DNA from: Lachnospiraceae bacterium
GTDB taxonomy: Bacteria > Bacillota > Clostridia > Lachnospirales > Lachnospiraceae
NCBI GenBank assembly: GCA_017444545.1
Contig: JAFSWJ010000264.1
Location: forward strand, 1 to 5,873
DNA length: 5,873 nt
Reading direction: 5' to 3'
Part shown: one piece after another, positions 1 through 5,820 of the stretch
Numbering within the stretch: position 1 is the first letter of the stretch
Layout: every line of letters starts with the position of its first letter
The notes under the pieces: model-generated
What the model was told of the DNA's origin: nothing
Seen by the model: only the letters and a program-made list of their open reading frames with translations
Database searches by the model: none
Program-made: the position numbers and the translations under genes

Positions 1-274
1 CTGTCGCGTAGTCTTTATTATGGAGCAGTGTCTGTCCCGGATATTTCGTTTCAAGGTATGAAAACTGATCGGCAAGATAGCCCGTGACCACGTAGATCTC
101 GTCTATACCGCGGCCTTTCAGCCCCTGTATGACGGTCTCGATCATGGGCGTGCCCTTCACCTTTATGAGCGGCTTGGGGGTGGTGTCCGTCAGGGGGCGC
201 ATCCTCGTGCCCAGTCCCGCGGCCATGAGAACCGCTATCTCTTTGTCTTTTCTTTCTTCGTTTGAGATGATCAT
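1..274 (-). CDS. LicC/PntC-like nucleotidyltransferase, probable CTP:2-AEP cytidylyltransferase (partial, 3' end outside window)
   Basis: Only the first 91 codons are visible. They show the N-terminal nucleotide-binding signature of the NTP_transferase fold, AAGLGTRMRPLT at residues 18-29 followed by TPKPL (32-36), and then VTGYLADQF (63-71), a block I associate with the LicC phosphocholine cytidylyltransferases and the related PntC enzymes. Family knowledge: PntC makes CMP-AEP from CTP and AEP, and in Treponema it is fused to AEP transaminase; here the transaminase is a separate gene. The ATG at 274-272 overlaps the TGA of the PEP mutase gene in an ATGA, and no other start lies between it and the motif, so the short N-terminal extension is probably real. 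No clear Shine-Dalgarno precedes it, which fits translational coupling. Choice of AEP over choline or a sugar phosphate as substrate is inferred from context. A fused C-terminal domain cannot be excluded. Confidence 0.85.
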   Translation of the reverse strand, partial: MIISNEERKDKEIAVLMAAGLGTRMRPLTDTTPKPLIKVKGTPMIETVIQGLKGRGIDEIYVVTGYLADQFSYLETKYPGQTLLHNKDYAT

Positions 275-1566
275 AATTCGTCTATCAGTGTGATGATCTC
301 CTTGAAGGGCATCAGATGCGAGTCTGCTTCAAGGGCTCTGTGGTTTGTGAGTATCTCGACAGCTGTCTGCTTCATGGCAGGGAAGGCCGCACGCATCAGC
401 TGGTTTGCGTAGATCACGATGTTGACCCCGTGGCCGGACAGCTCCTCCTCGGTCACGCTGTTAAAGGAAGTGGGAACCACGACTATGGGCGTCGTTTTGT
501 CCTTTTCCCTGAATCTGTCGCAAAACTCAAAGATCTCTGCCGGATCCTTTTTGCGGCTGTGGATCATGATCCCGTCAGCGCCGGCCTTTACAAAAGCAAA
601 GGCGCGCGAAAGAGCATCCTCCATGCCGCGTTCAAGTATCAGAGATTCGATACGTGCGATGATCATGAAATCATCCGTCAGCTGCGCGCGTTTTCCGGCG
701 GCTATCTTTGCGGAGAAATTTTCGATGGAATCCTGTGTCTGCACCACCTCGGTGCCAAAAAGGGAGTTCTTTTTCAGTCCGGTCTTGTCCTCTATAATAA
801 CAGCGGACACGCCCATCCTTTCAAGGGTACGGACATTATATACGAAATGCTCCGTCAGTCCGCCCGTATCTCCGTCAAGGATTATGGGCTTTGTTGTGAC
901 CTCCATGATATCGTTGATGGTGCGCAGTCTTGAGGTCATATCCACAAGCTCGATGTCCGGCTTTCCCCTGTCGGTGCTGTCGCAGAGCGATGAAACCCAC
1001 ATGCCGTCGAACTGGTCCAGCCTTCCGTTCTTTTCAACTATGGTCTTTTCGGTAATAAGACCGGTCAGACCGCTGTGAGCCTCCATTACCTTGACAACAG
1101 GGCAGATGTCGATGAGCTGTCTGAGCCTTTTTCTCCTGTACTCGGGCATGGCAAGCTTTTCCTTCAGCTGCCTGTCCGCCTTTGCCACATTTTCGTTTAC
1201 GGTATAACCTATTTCCACAAGCTCCCCGCCGTATTCCCTGAGGGCTTCGATACAGTTTTCCCGGAGAGTATTTTCCGGCCCTTCCTTCCAGTTGTCACCG
1301 TGTACGACAATGTCAGGCCGGAGCGTTTTTATTATCTCATCATAAGTCATGTCATCCTGGACAACCACCTCGTCGACGCCCTCAAGCCCTTTGTAGAGCG
1401 AAATCCTCTCGTCGATGGAGATCGTGGGGAAGCGGTTGTAGCGGATGAGGGCAGCGTCGGAAAGTGCGCCGACAGTGACGCTTCCGAGCTTTGCGGCTTC
1501 TTTGATGATGTTCAGATGTCCTTCGTGGATGATATCTGTTGTAAAGCAGGTGTAAACTTTTTTCAA
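271..1566 (-). CDS. aepX: Phosphoenolpyruvate mutase with N-terminal cytidylyltransferase-like domain
   Basis: Converts phosphoenolpyruvate to phosphonopyruvate, the C-P bond-forming first step of nearly all phosphonate biosynthesis; cytosolic. With the TTG start at 1566 the protein has 431 residues, as I recall for fused AepX proteins. Residues 1 to about 130 form a CTP_transf_like domain (KKVYTCF, HEGH at 14-17, HGDNW at 89-93). From about 150 onward lies the isocitrate lyase/PEP mutase barrel: W190, S192, D204 in GKPD, DGD (231-233), EDKTGLKKNS (259-268, the mutase-type NS rather than the CGH of isocitrate lyases), R305 and H336 in IHSRKKDP. The spacing agrees with the catalytic residues I remember from the Mytilus enzyme, to within one residue. 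A longer reading from TTG at 1611 adds 15 residues, but only the 1566 start has a good ribosome binding site and puts the MKKVY beginning where the family has it. Second gene of the leftward unit. The N-terminal domain lacks a recognisable ISST motif. Confidence 0.95.
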   Translation of the reverse strand: MKKVYTCFTTDIIHEGHLNIIKEAAKLGSVTVGALSDAALIRYNRFPTISIDERISLYKGLEGVDEVVVQDDMTYDEIIKTLRPDIVVHGDNWKEGPENTLRENCIEALREYGGELVEIGYTVNENVAKADRQLKEKLAMPEYRRKRLRQLIDICPVVKVMEAHSGLTGLITEKTIVEKNGRLDQFDGMWVSSLCDSTDRGKPDIELVDMTSRLRTINDIMEVTTKPIILDGDTGGLTEHFVYNVRTLERMGVSAVIIEDKTGLKKNSLFGTEVVQTQDSIENFSAKIAAGKRAQLTDDFMIIARIESLILERGMEDALSRAFAFVKAGADGIMIHSRKKDPAEIFEFCDRFREKDKTTPIVVVPTSFNSVTEEELSGHGVNIVIYANQLMRAAFPAMKQTAVEILTNHRALEADSHLMPFKEIITLIDEL

Positions 1567-1575
1567 CTTGTTATA

Positions 1576-1579
1576 CCTC
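1576..1579 (-). promoter_or_regulatory. Ribosome binding site (GAGG) fixing the aepX TTG start
   Basis: On the minus strand, GAGG is followed by nine bases and then TTG at 1566-1564. This decides between two in-frame TTG codons: the upstream one at 1611-1609 has no purine-rich Shine-Dalgarno before it. Confidence 0.65.
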
Positions 1580-1603
1580 GTTCTTTTCGGATCTTGTATT
1601 GTT

Positions 1604-1647
1604 TCAACCAAATGTTACTGTGTTGACCTGGCTTTATGTCAACCAAA
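1604..1647 (-). promoter_or_regulatory. Dyad and direct repeats in the phnW-aepX gap (possible operator or internal promoter)
   Basis: The 89-bp gap between transaminase and PEP mutase contains a 6-bp dyad, GTTGAC at 1622-1627 and GTCAAC at 1638-1643, separated by 10 bp. On the minus strand TTTGGTTGA occurs twice, at 1647-1639 and 1612-1604, with starts 35 bp apart. A perfect TTGACA (-35-like) lies at 1642-1637, but the best -10-like match, TAACAT at 1617-1612, is weak and 19 bp away. No terminator-like stem with a T-run is visible, so readthrough from the transaminase gene is expected. Function is inference. Confidence 0.3.
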
Positions 1648-1655
1648 AGGTTTTA

Positions 1656-2777
1656 TTATCTCACAGGAACTTTAACTCCGGCAGACTCCAGCGCCTCTTT
1701 GAAGACTTTCCAGAAATCCACGATATCCTGTTCATCAATGGCCCCCAGGGCGCAGAGCCTGAAGCCGCCGCGGCCGTCGATCTTTCCGGGATAGATGGTA
1801 AAGCCGCGCTCGTAGCAGTAGTCATGGATCTTTGCAAAATCCCAGTTCGGATCTTCCGGATAATCAATGGCTGCCACAAGACCTGACTGGACCTCGCGCC
1901 GCAATGCTTCGTGGAGATTCAACTCATCAATGCCTTTTCGTATCGCATTCATGACACGCCGGTGCCTTGCCCATTTGGCATCCTCGCCCTCCTCGAAATA
2001 TTCCTTCAGCGCCTGCCTTGCCGCGTATATGGTCTGGACAGGCGGCGTGAAATGCATTTCGCCCGTCTTTTCGAAGTACTCATACTGCATGTACAGATTG
2101 CAATAATAAGAACGTTTAGGGAAAGACTTTGATCTTTCGATGATGTCACGCCTTCCTATTATGTAGGAAAGTCCGGTCATGCCCATGATACCCTTTTGGG
2201 CTGAGGCCATGCAAAAGTCTATATTATCGTCATAAACATTTATTGGGATCATGGCGTAGGCGCTGGTGGTATCCGTAATGAGGAAAGCGCCGTATCTGTG
2301 GGCCAGCGCCCCGATCTCCCTCACGGGATTTAAAAGTCCCGTTCCGGTCTCATGATATGTGACATAGACATAGCCTATATCCGGATTTTCCTTCAATGTG
2401 TCCTCTATCTTTTGCAGATCAGGCTTTTCATCCAGGGGCTGCTTTTGCTCGATAAGCGGCATTCCATAATAACTGCAGATATCGCATGCCCTCTGGGAAT
2501 AGGCACCGTTATTTATTATAAGTGCCTTTTTTCCCGCATCAAGAAGCGAATTCAGTGCGATATCGATGCATATCGTTCCGGAGCCGCAAAAAAGCACCGC
2601 CGTATATTCCTTTGTATCGCCGTGGACGATACGCACCAGATCATCACGCATGGGTGCCATGATGTCTGCAAATTCCTTTTCCCTGGGGCAGATGTCAGGC
2701 ACGATCTGTGCGAGTTTCACAGTATCGGTCGTGGTGGACGGCCCGGGATTCAACAGTACATTTCGTTTTATATCCAT
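1656..2777 (-). CDS. phnW: 2-aminoethylphosphonate transaminase (PhnW/AepZ type, PLP-dependent)
   Basis: Class V (aspartate aminotransferase fold) PLP enzyme interconverting phosphonoacetaldehyde and 2-aminoethylphosphonate; beside aepX and aepY it should run in the biosynthetic direction (AepZ role), with an amino acid such as alanine as donor. From the ATG at 2777 it has 373 residues, normal for the family. Visible landmarks: LLNPGP near the N-terminus (NPGP 10-13), GSGT (65-68, PLP phosphate loop), HETGTG (142-147), D169 in DTTSAY (expected to contact the pyridine nitrogen), the Schiff-base lysine K195 in SAQKGIMG, and R340 in FRLCALG (probable substrate-carboxylate arginine). The frame stays open upstream to an ATG at 2843, but those 22 extra residues would cover the promoter and do not match the family, and GGAG is correctly placed for 2777. 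First gene of the leftward unit. No phosphonatase gene is visible to suggest a catabolic role. Confidence 0.93.
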   Translation of the reverse strand: MDIKRNVLLNPGPSTTTDTVKLAQIVPDICPREKEFADIMAPMRDDLVRIVHGDTKEYTAVLFCGSGTICIDIALNSLLDAGKKALIINNGAYSQRACDICSYYGMPLIEQKQPLDEKPDLQKIEDTLKENPDIGYVYVTYHETGTGLLNPVREIGALAHRYGAFLITDTTSAYAMIPINVYDDNIDFCMASAQKGIMGMTGLSYIIGRRDIIERSKSFPKRSYYCNLYMQYEYFEKTGEMHFTPPVQTIYAARQALKEYFEEGEDAKWARHRRVMNAIRKGIDELNLHEALRREVQSGLVAAIDYPEDPNWDFAKIHDYCYERGFTIYPGKIDGRGGFRLCALGAIDEQDIVDFWKVFKEALESAGVKVPVR

Positions 2778-2786
2778 AGCATTTAT

Positions 2787-2790
2787 CTCC
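2787..2790 (-). promoter_or_regulatory. Ribosome binding site (GGAG) fixing the transaminase start
   Basis: On the minus strand, GGAG followed by nine bases precedes ATG 2777-2775. This supports the 373-residue protein over the longer reading from 2843. Confidence 0.7.
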
Positions 2791-2820
2791 GTTCGTCGAT
2801 TTAAAAAACCCAACCTCAAT

Positions 2821-2848
2821 AGTATATCAGAAGTAATGCGCATGTCAA
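2821..2848 (-). promoter_or_regulatory. Sigma-A-type promoter for phnW-aepX-(pntC-like)
   Basis: Reading leftward, a perfect TTGACA (2848-2843) is followed by 16 bp and TATACT (2826-2821, five of six consensus bases), with TG one base before the -10 as in extended -10 promoters. Transcription would begin near 2814, leaving a leader of about 37 nt before the transaminase ATG. The -35 box directly touches the palindrome at 2849-2881. Confidence 0.75.
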
Positions 2849-2881
2849 AATGTGACAGGGGGACTGTCCCCTTGTCACATT
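2849..2881. repeat. 33-nt palindrome between divergent promoters (GGGGAC hairpin family, copy A)
   Basis: The outer arms AATGTGACA (2849-2857) and TGTCACATT (2873-2881) are perfectly complementary. The inner part GGGGGAC-T-GTCCCCT is complementary except for one G/T pair around a single central base. The stem would be about 15 bp. No T-run follows on either strand, so a simple terminator is unlikely. It shares GGGGAC with two hairpins at the right end of the window. It could be a dispersed REP-like element, a regulator site acting on both promoters, or both. Confidence 0.85.
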
Positions 2882-2918
2882 CCCATGATACACGGCTCTG
2901 TCTTTTTGATGGCAGATG

Positions 2919-2927
2919 TGATAGAAT
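2919..2927 (+). promoter_or_regulatory. Extended -10 promoter candidate for aepY
   Basis: TGATAGAAT reads as TGn plus TAGAAT (five of six bases of TATAAT). It would start transcription near 2934, about 30 nt before the aepY ATG. No convincing -35 box lies 16-18 bp upstream, so the promoter would depend on the extended -10 or on an activator. It is the best candidate in the gap on this strand. Confidence 0.5.
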
Positions 2928-2963
2928 ATTTTCCGTTGTTTTGATTATTTTGAAGGTGATGAT

Positions 2964-4085
2964 ATGAAAGCGGAAGATTTATTTGAGATCATAGGATCGG
3001 ATTTTTACACCGGAGTACCGGACAGCAGGCTCAAAGGGCTGTGCAACTTTCTGATGTCAAAGTACGGGATCGACAGGAAGCATCACGTGATCGCGGCAAA
3101 CGAGGGGAACTGCCTGGCGCTGGCGGCGGGCTATCATCTGGCGACCGGGAAGGTACCGGTGGTATATATGCAGAACAGCGGGGAGGGAAACATCATCAAT
3201 CCTCTGGCTTCCCTTGTAAATGACAAGGTCTACGCCATCCCCGTGGTCTTCATCATAGGCTGGCGCGGTCAGCCCGGCATACACGATGAGCCCCAGCACA
3301 TCTATCAGGGGATCGTGACGGAAAAGCTGATGCAGGATATGGATGTTGCAACATATGTGATCGGAAAGGAGACCTCAAAGGAGGAGGTGACCGGTGCCAT
3401 GTCTTCTTTTTCGGAGATCCTTTCGAAGGGAAAGCAGGCCGCTTTTATTATACAGGAGGGCGGCATCACCTTTGACGGAAAGGTTTCCTATGATAATAAA
3501 AACGTGCTGAACCGCGAGGAAGTGATAAGGCATATCGCGGCGGTGACGGGAAACGATCCGGTGATCTCGACTACGGGAAAGATAAGCCGTGAGCTCTTTG
3601 AGATCCGCACGGCAGCAGGGGCTGACCACGGGACGGATTTTCTGACGGTGGGTTCCATGGGGCACTGCTCATCCATTGCCCTCGGTGTTGCGATCAACAA
3701 GCCGGACACAAAGGTATGGTGCATCGACGGTGACGGAGCGGCTTTGATGCATATGGGCGCCATGGCCGTGATCGGCGCGGACGGCCCGGAAAACATGGTA
3801 CATATAGTGATAAACAATGCGGCTCATGAGACGGTGGGCGGGATGCCGACGGTTGCCGGGAGCATAGATCTCATCGGGATCGCGCGTGCCTGCGGCTACA
3901 AAAATGCCGTCAGCGTGTCGGATCTGGACAGCCTTGACAAAGAGCTTAAAGCCGCAAGGGACAGAAAGGAACTTTCTTTCATCGAGGTGAAATGCCAGGT
4001 GGGGGCAAGATCCGATCTGGGACGTCCCACGACGACAGCGCTTCAAAACAAGATCAATTTCATGAAGCATCTTGAGAAGTGCTGA
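2964..4085 (+). CDS. aepY: Phosphonopyruvate decarboxylase (TPP-dependent)
   Basis: Cytosolic thiamine-diphosphate enzyme that decarboxylates phosphonopyruvate to phosphonoacetaldehyde and CO2, the irreversible step that pulls the unfavourable PEP mutase reaction forward. The 373 residues span the two TPP domains. The N-terminal PYR domain carries YTGVPDS (15-21) and ANEGNCLALAAG (45-56), in which E47 should be the cofactor-activating glutamate. The C-terminal PP domain carries SMGHCSSIALG (231-241) and the GDG...NN metal/TPP motif (GDG 256-258, NN 284-285), then HETVGGMPT (288-296). The start is set by AAGGTGAT at 2953-2960, correctly spaced from the ATG. Sulfopyruvate decarboxylase is the main alternative because it is homologous, but its subunits are usually split in two, and the neighbouring aepX and transaminase argue against it. 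It is transcribed away from aepX, unlike the common aepX-aepY order. Confidence 0.94.
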   Translation: MKAEDLFEIIGSDFYTGVPDSRLKGLCNFLMSKYGIDRKHHVIAANEGNCLALAAGYHLATGKVPVVYMQNSGEGNIINPLASLVNDKVYAIPVVFIIGWRGQPGIHDEPQHIYQGIVTEKLMQDMDVATYVIGKETSKEEVTGAMSSFSEILSKGKQAAFIIQEGGITFDGKVSYDNKNVLNREEVIRHIAAVTGNDPVISTTGKISRELFEIRTAAGADHGTDFLTVGSMGHCSSIALGVAINKPDTKVWCIDGDGAALMHMGAMAVIGADGPENMVHIVINNAAHETVGGMPTVAGSIDLIGIARACGYKNAVSVSDLDSLDKELKAARDRKELSFIEVKCQVGARSDLGRPTTTALQNKINFMKHLEKC

Positions 4086-4138
4086 TCCCTGAGGCGTTAC
4101 AGAGGGTCGTTTATGTTTTGCAAAGGTGGAATAAGTAG

Positions 4139-5656
4139 ATGAAAAAGGCTGCGGATTTTTTTGAAAAGTACAATCTGATCTTTATGATACCGGTGATAGC
4201 GGTCTACGGCTTTACCAGACTGTTTTACCTGGGTGAGATCTCTTATTATATGCACATAAGTGAGCTTCAGGCCGCATACGAAGCCTTTTGCGTTGCACGT
4301 TTTGGAAGTGACAGTGCCCTGGCGGTTCCCTCCGCATTTTTTGGCGGACTGGGGGAGGGCCACAGTGCGCTTTTGATATTTCTGGGCGCGATTCTCATGA
4401 AGATAAAGTCCGGTTATTTTTCGCTGAAGCTTTTCCGCCTCATTTCCGTTGCGGCTGGTCTTTTTGGGCTTGTCTTTTCCTATCTTTTTGCCTGGGAATG
4501 GACGGGCAAAAAAAGGAGCGGCTTTGTTGCGGCAGCTATAGTCACGACACTTCCGGTCTTTTTCATGTCGCAGCGCCACAGTGTGGAGGATTACCTGCTC
4601 CTTTCGATCCTTCCCGCAGCGTTTTATTTTCTGACCGCGGGTATCAAAAGGTCAAAGCTGTGGCTGTTTTTATTATCGGGAATGTTTTTTGCGGCGGGAC
4701 TTTTTTCATGCAGGATGGCAGTCCTCATGGTGCCGGCCTTTCTGGTTCCCACAGCCGCATATCTGATATATGCAAAAAAAATAAGACCCGGTTTTGCGCT
4801 GGCTCTTTGCATACCGGTCATCGCGGGGATCGCGGTGCTTTTTGCGTTTTCTTCCGGCAGTATAATAAGTGCGGATCCCGGCAGCTTTGCAGCAAACATT
4901 CGCAGGTTCAGGCAGATGTTCTGGGCGGATTCACACGATTTTAATGTGATCGCCGACTTCGGGACCATGTATGTGTTTTCGATCCCCATTCTCATCACGG
5001 GTATCGTCGTTTCCTTCAAAAAGGTCATTTCATCCTTCAAAAACAGGGAATTTGACACGGATGTGCTGCTGTGGATGTTTTTATTATCGGGAACGTTCTG
5101 CTGCATGTTTGTTCCAAAGGTTGATACGAGGACGGCAAGTCCGCTGTTTTTTGCGGTGACAATGCTCATCATGGAGGGGATAATCTTCATCGGCGATAAT
5201 CTTAAAGGGACTTTTCCCGTACTCATGCTGATACTCTTTTTCAGTCTGGGTCTGCTTTCATATTATTATTTCGTAAATTATAATTCCCAGCTCAATCACA
5301 GCAAGGATCATGAAAAAGAGATCATTGTTGACAAGAGCGCGGGAGAGGCGGTCAAGGCCGCACTCAGGCTGTACCCAGGAAGGGGCGTGACTGTCTACAC
5401 GGGAGATGATTTTGAGGGGAGGAATCTTTTGATCGCTCTCTTTGGGGGAGCATCGCCTGCAGATTATGCTTCATTTTGTGACAGTGAAAGCTTTTCATTT
5501 AATGATATAGAGGTCAACCCGGCCGAAGCCGGTTTTTCCTATGACAGAGTCTATGTCATAGACCAGGCTGCTCATCCCGACATGATAGAGCTGTTTGCTT
5601 CTGCGGGCTGGGGAATGACAGCCCTCAAGGAATATACCCTGTTTTATCTGAATTAA
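4139..5656 (+). CDS. Multi-span membrane protein of the GT-C/PMT (ArnT-like) glycosyltransferase type
   Basis: 505 residues with about 11-12 hydrophobic spans (near 12-31, 75-90, 100-120, 126-144, 150-168, 172-190, 193-211, 217-237, 276-293, 309-325, 333-352 and 359-378) and a soluble C-terminal part from about 379. The first outer loop follows the PMT layout: an acidic site (HISELQAAYEAF, 39-50), GSDS, then LGEGHSALLIFLGA; after the next span comes MSQRHSVEDYL (143-153), like the SRhxxE element of the family. Such enzymes move sugars or similar groups from polyprenyl-phosphate carriers at the outer membrane face. The usual Asp-Glu dyad is Ser41-Glu42 here. AAAGGTGG at 4122-4129 sets the start. 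It lies 53 bp after aepY and is probably co-transcribed, suggesting a part in assembling an AEP-bearing surface polymer; donor and acceptor are unknown. A stretch of 30 nt is repeated with two differences at 4657 and 5068. Confidence 0.75.
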   Translation: MKKAADFFEKYNLIFMIPVIAVYGFTRLFYLGEISYYMHISELQAAYEAFCVARFGSDSALAVPSAFFGGLGEGHSALLIFLGAILMKIKSGYFSLKLFRLISVAAGLFGLVFSYLFAWEWTGKKRSGFVAAAIVTTLPVFFMSQRHSVEDYLLLSILPAAFYFLTAGIKRSKLWLFLLSGMFFAAGLFSCRMAVLMVPAFLVPTAAYLIYAKKIRPGFALALCIPVIAGIAVLFAFSSGSIISADPGSFAANIRRFRQMFWADSHDFNVIADFGTMYVFSIPILITGIVVSFKKVISSFKNREFDTDVLLWMFLLSGTFCCMFVPKVDTRTASPLFFAVTMLIMEGIIFIGDNLKGTFPVLMLILFFSLGLLSYYYFVNYNSQLNHSKDHEKEIIVDKSAGEAVKAALRLYPGRGVTVYTGDDFEGRNLLIALFGGASPADYASFCDSESFSFNDIEVNPAEAGFSYDRVYVIDQAAHPDMIELFASAGWGMTALKEYTLFYLN

Positions 5657-5688
5657 ACCGTATCACGGGGACGGTTCTGTGATACGGT
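5657..5688. repeat. Hairpin repeat copy B, possible transcription terminator after the GT-C gene
   Basis: It begins on the base after the stop codon. Perfect 10-bp arms ACCGTATCAC (5657-5666) and GTGATACGGT (5679-5688) enclose the core GGGGACGGTTCT. A short T-run (5696-5700) follows after seven bases, so it may terminate transcription weakly. The core is identical to that of copy C, but the arms are different. Confidence 0.8.
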
Positions 5689-5738
5689 GCGTTCATTTTT
5701 CTAACGTTTACCCTGTGGAGATTTACATAAATTTAGTG

Positions 5739-5768
5739 TTGACATAATCTGTTTACGCGGGTTAATAT
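5739..5768 (+). promoter_or_regulatory. Possible rightward promoter near the window edge
   Basis: TTGACA (5739-5744), 18 bp, then TAATAT (5763-5768, four of six consensus bases), followed closely by a ribosome-binding-site-like AAAGGTGGGG (5770-5779). No convincing gene start follows inside the window. Confidence 0.35.
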
Positions 5769-5795
5769 CAAAGGTGGGGCATATTTATCATTGAC

Positions 5796-5820
5796 GTTAC
5801 AGGGGACGGTTCTCTGTTAC
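5796..5820. repeat. Hairpin repeat copy C (GGGGACGGTTCT core)
   Basis: The arms GTTACAG (5796-5802) and CTGTTAC (5814-5820) pair except for one T/T mismatch (5798 with 5818). The core GGGGACGGTTCT (5802-5813) is identical to copy B. The stem can extend inward through G/T and G/C pairs. It lies about 110 bp from copy B in the same orientation. Confidence 0.75.

Noticed and set aside
316..1078. Long plus-strand open frames antisense to aepX
   Set aside because: They lie wholly opposite a gene with clear catalytic motifs, have no family-like motifs and no good start signals; they are by-products of the codon bias of aepX.
1567..1611. 15-residue N-terminal extension of PEP mutase from the TTG at 1611
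   Set aside because: It lacks a ribosome binding site, while GAGG is well placed for the TTG at 1566, which also gives the family-like MKKVY beginning.
2778..2843. 22-residue N-terminal extension of the transaminase from the ATG at 2843
   Set aside because: It would cover the promoter's -10 and the ribosome binding site, and the family begins a few residues before LLNPGP.
2849..2881. Palindrome as a rho-independent terminator
   Set aside because: No T-run follows on either strand, and it lies upstream of two divergent genes, where there is no upstream transcript in this window to end.
4095..4110. CGTTACAGAGGGTCG between aepY and the GT-C gene, resembling the left arm of hairpin copy C
   Set aside because: Only CGTTACAG is identical; no complementary right arm or GGGGACGGTTCT core follows, so it is not supported as a repeat copy.
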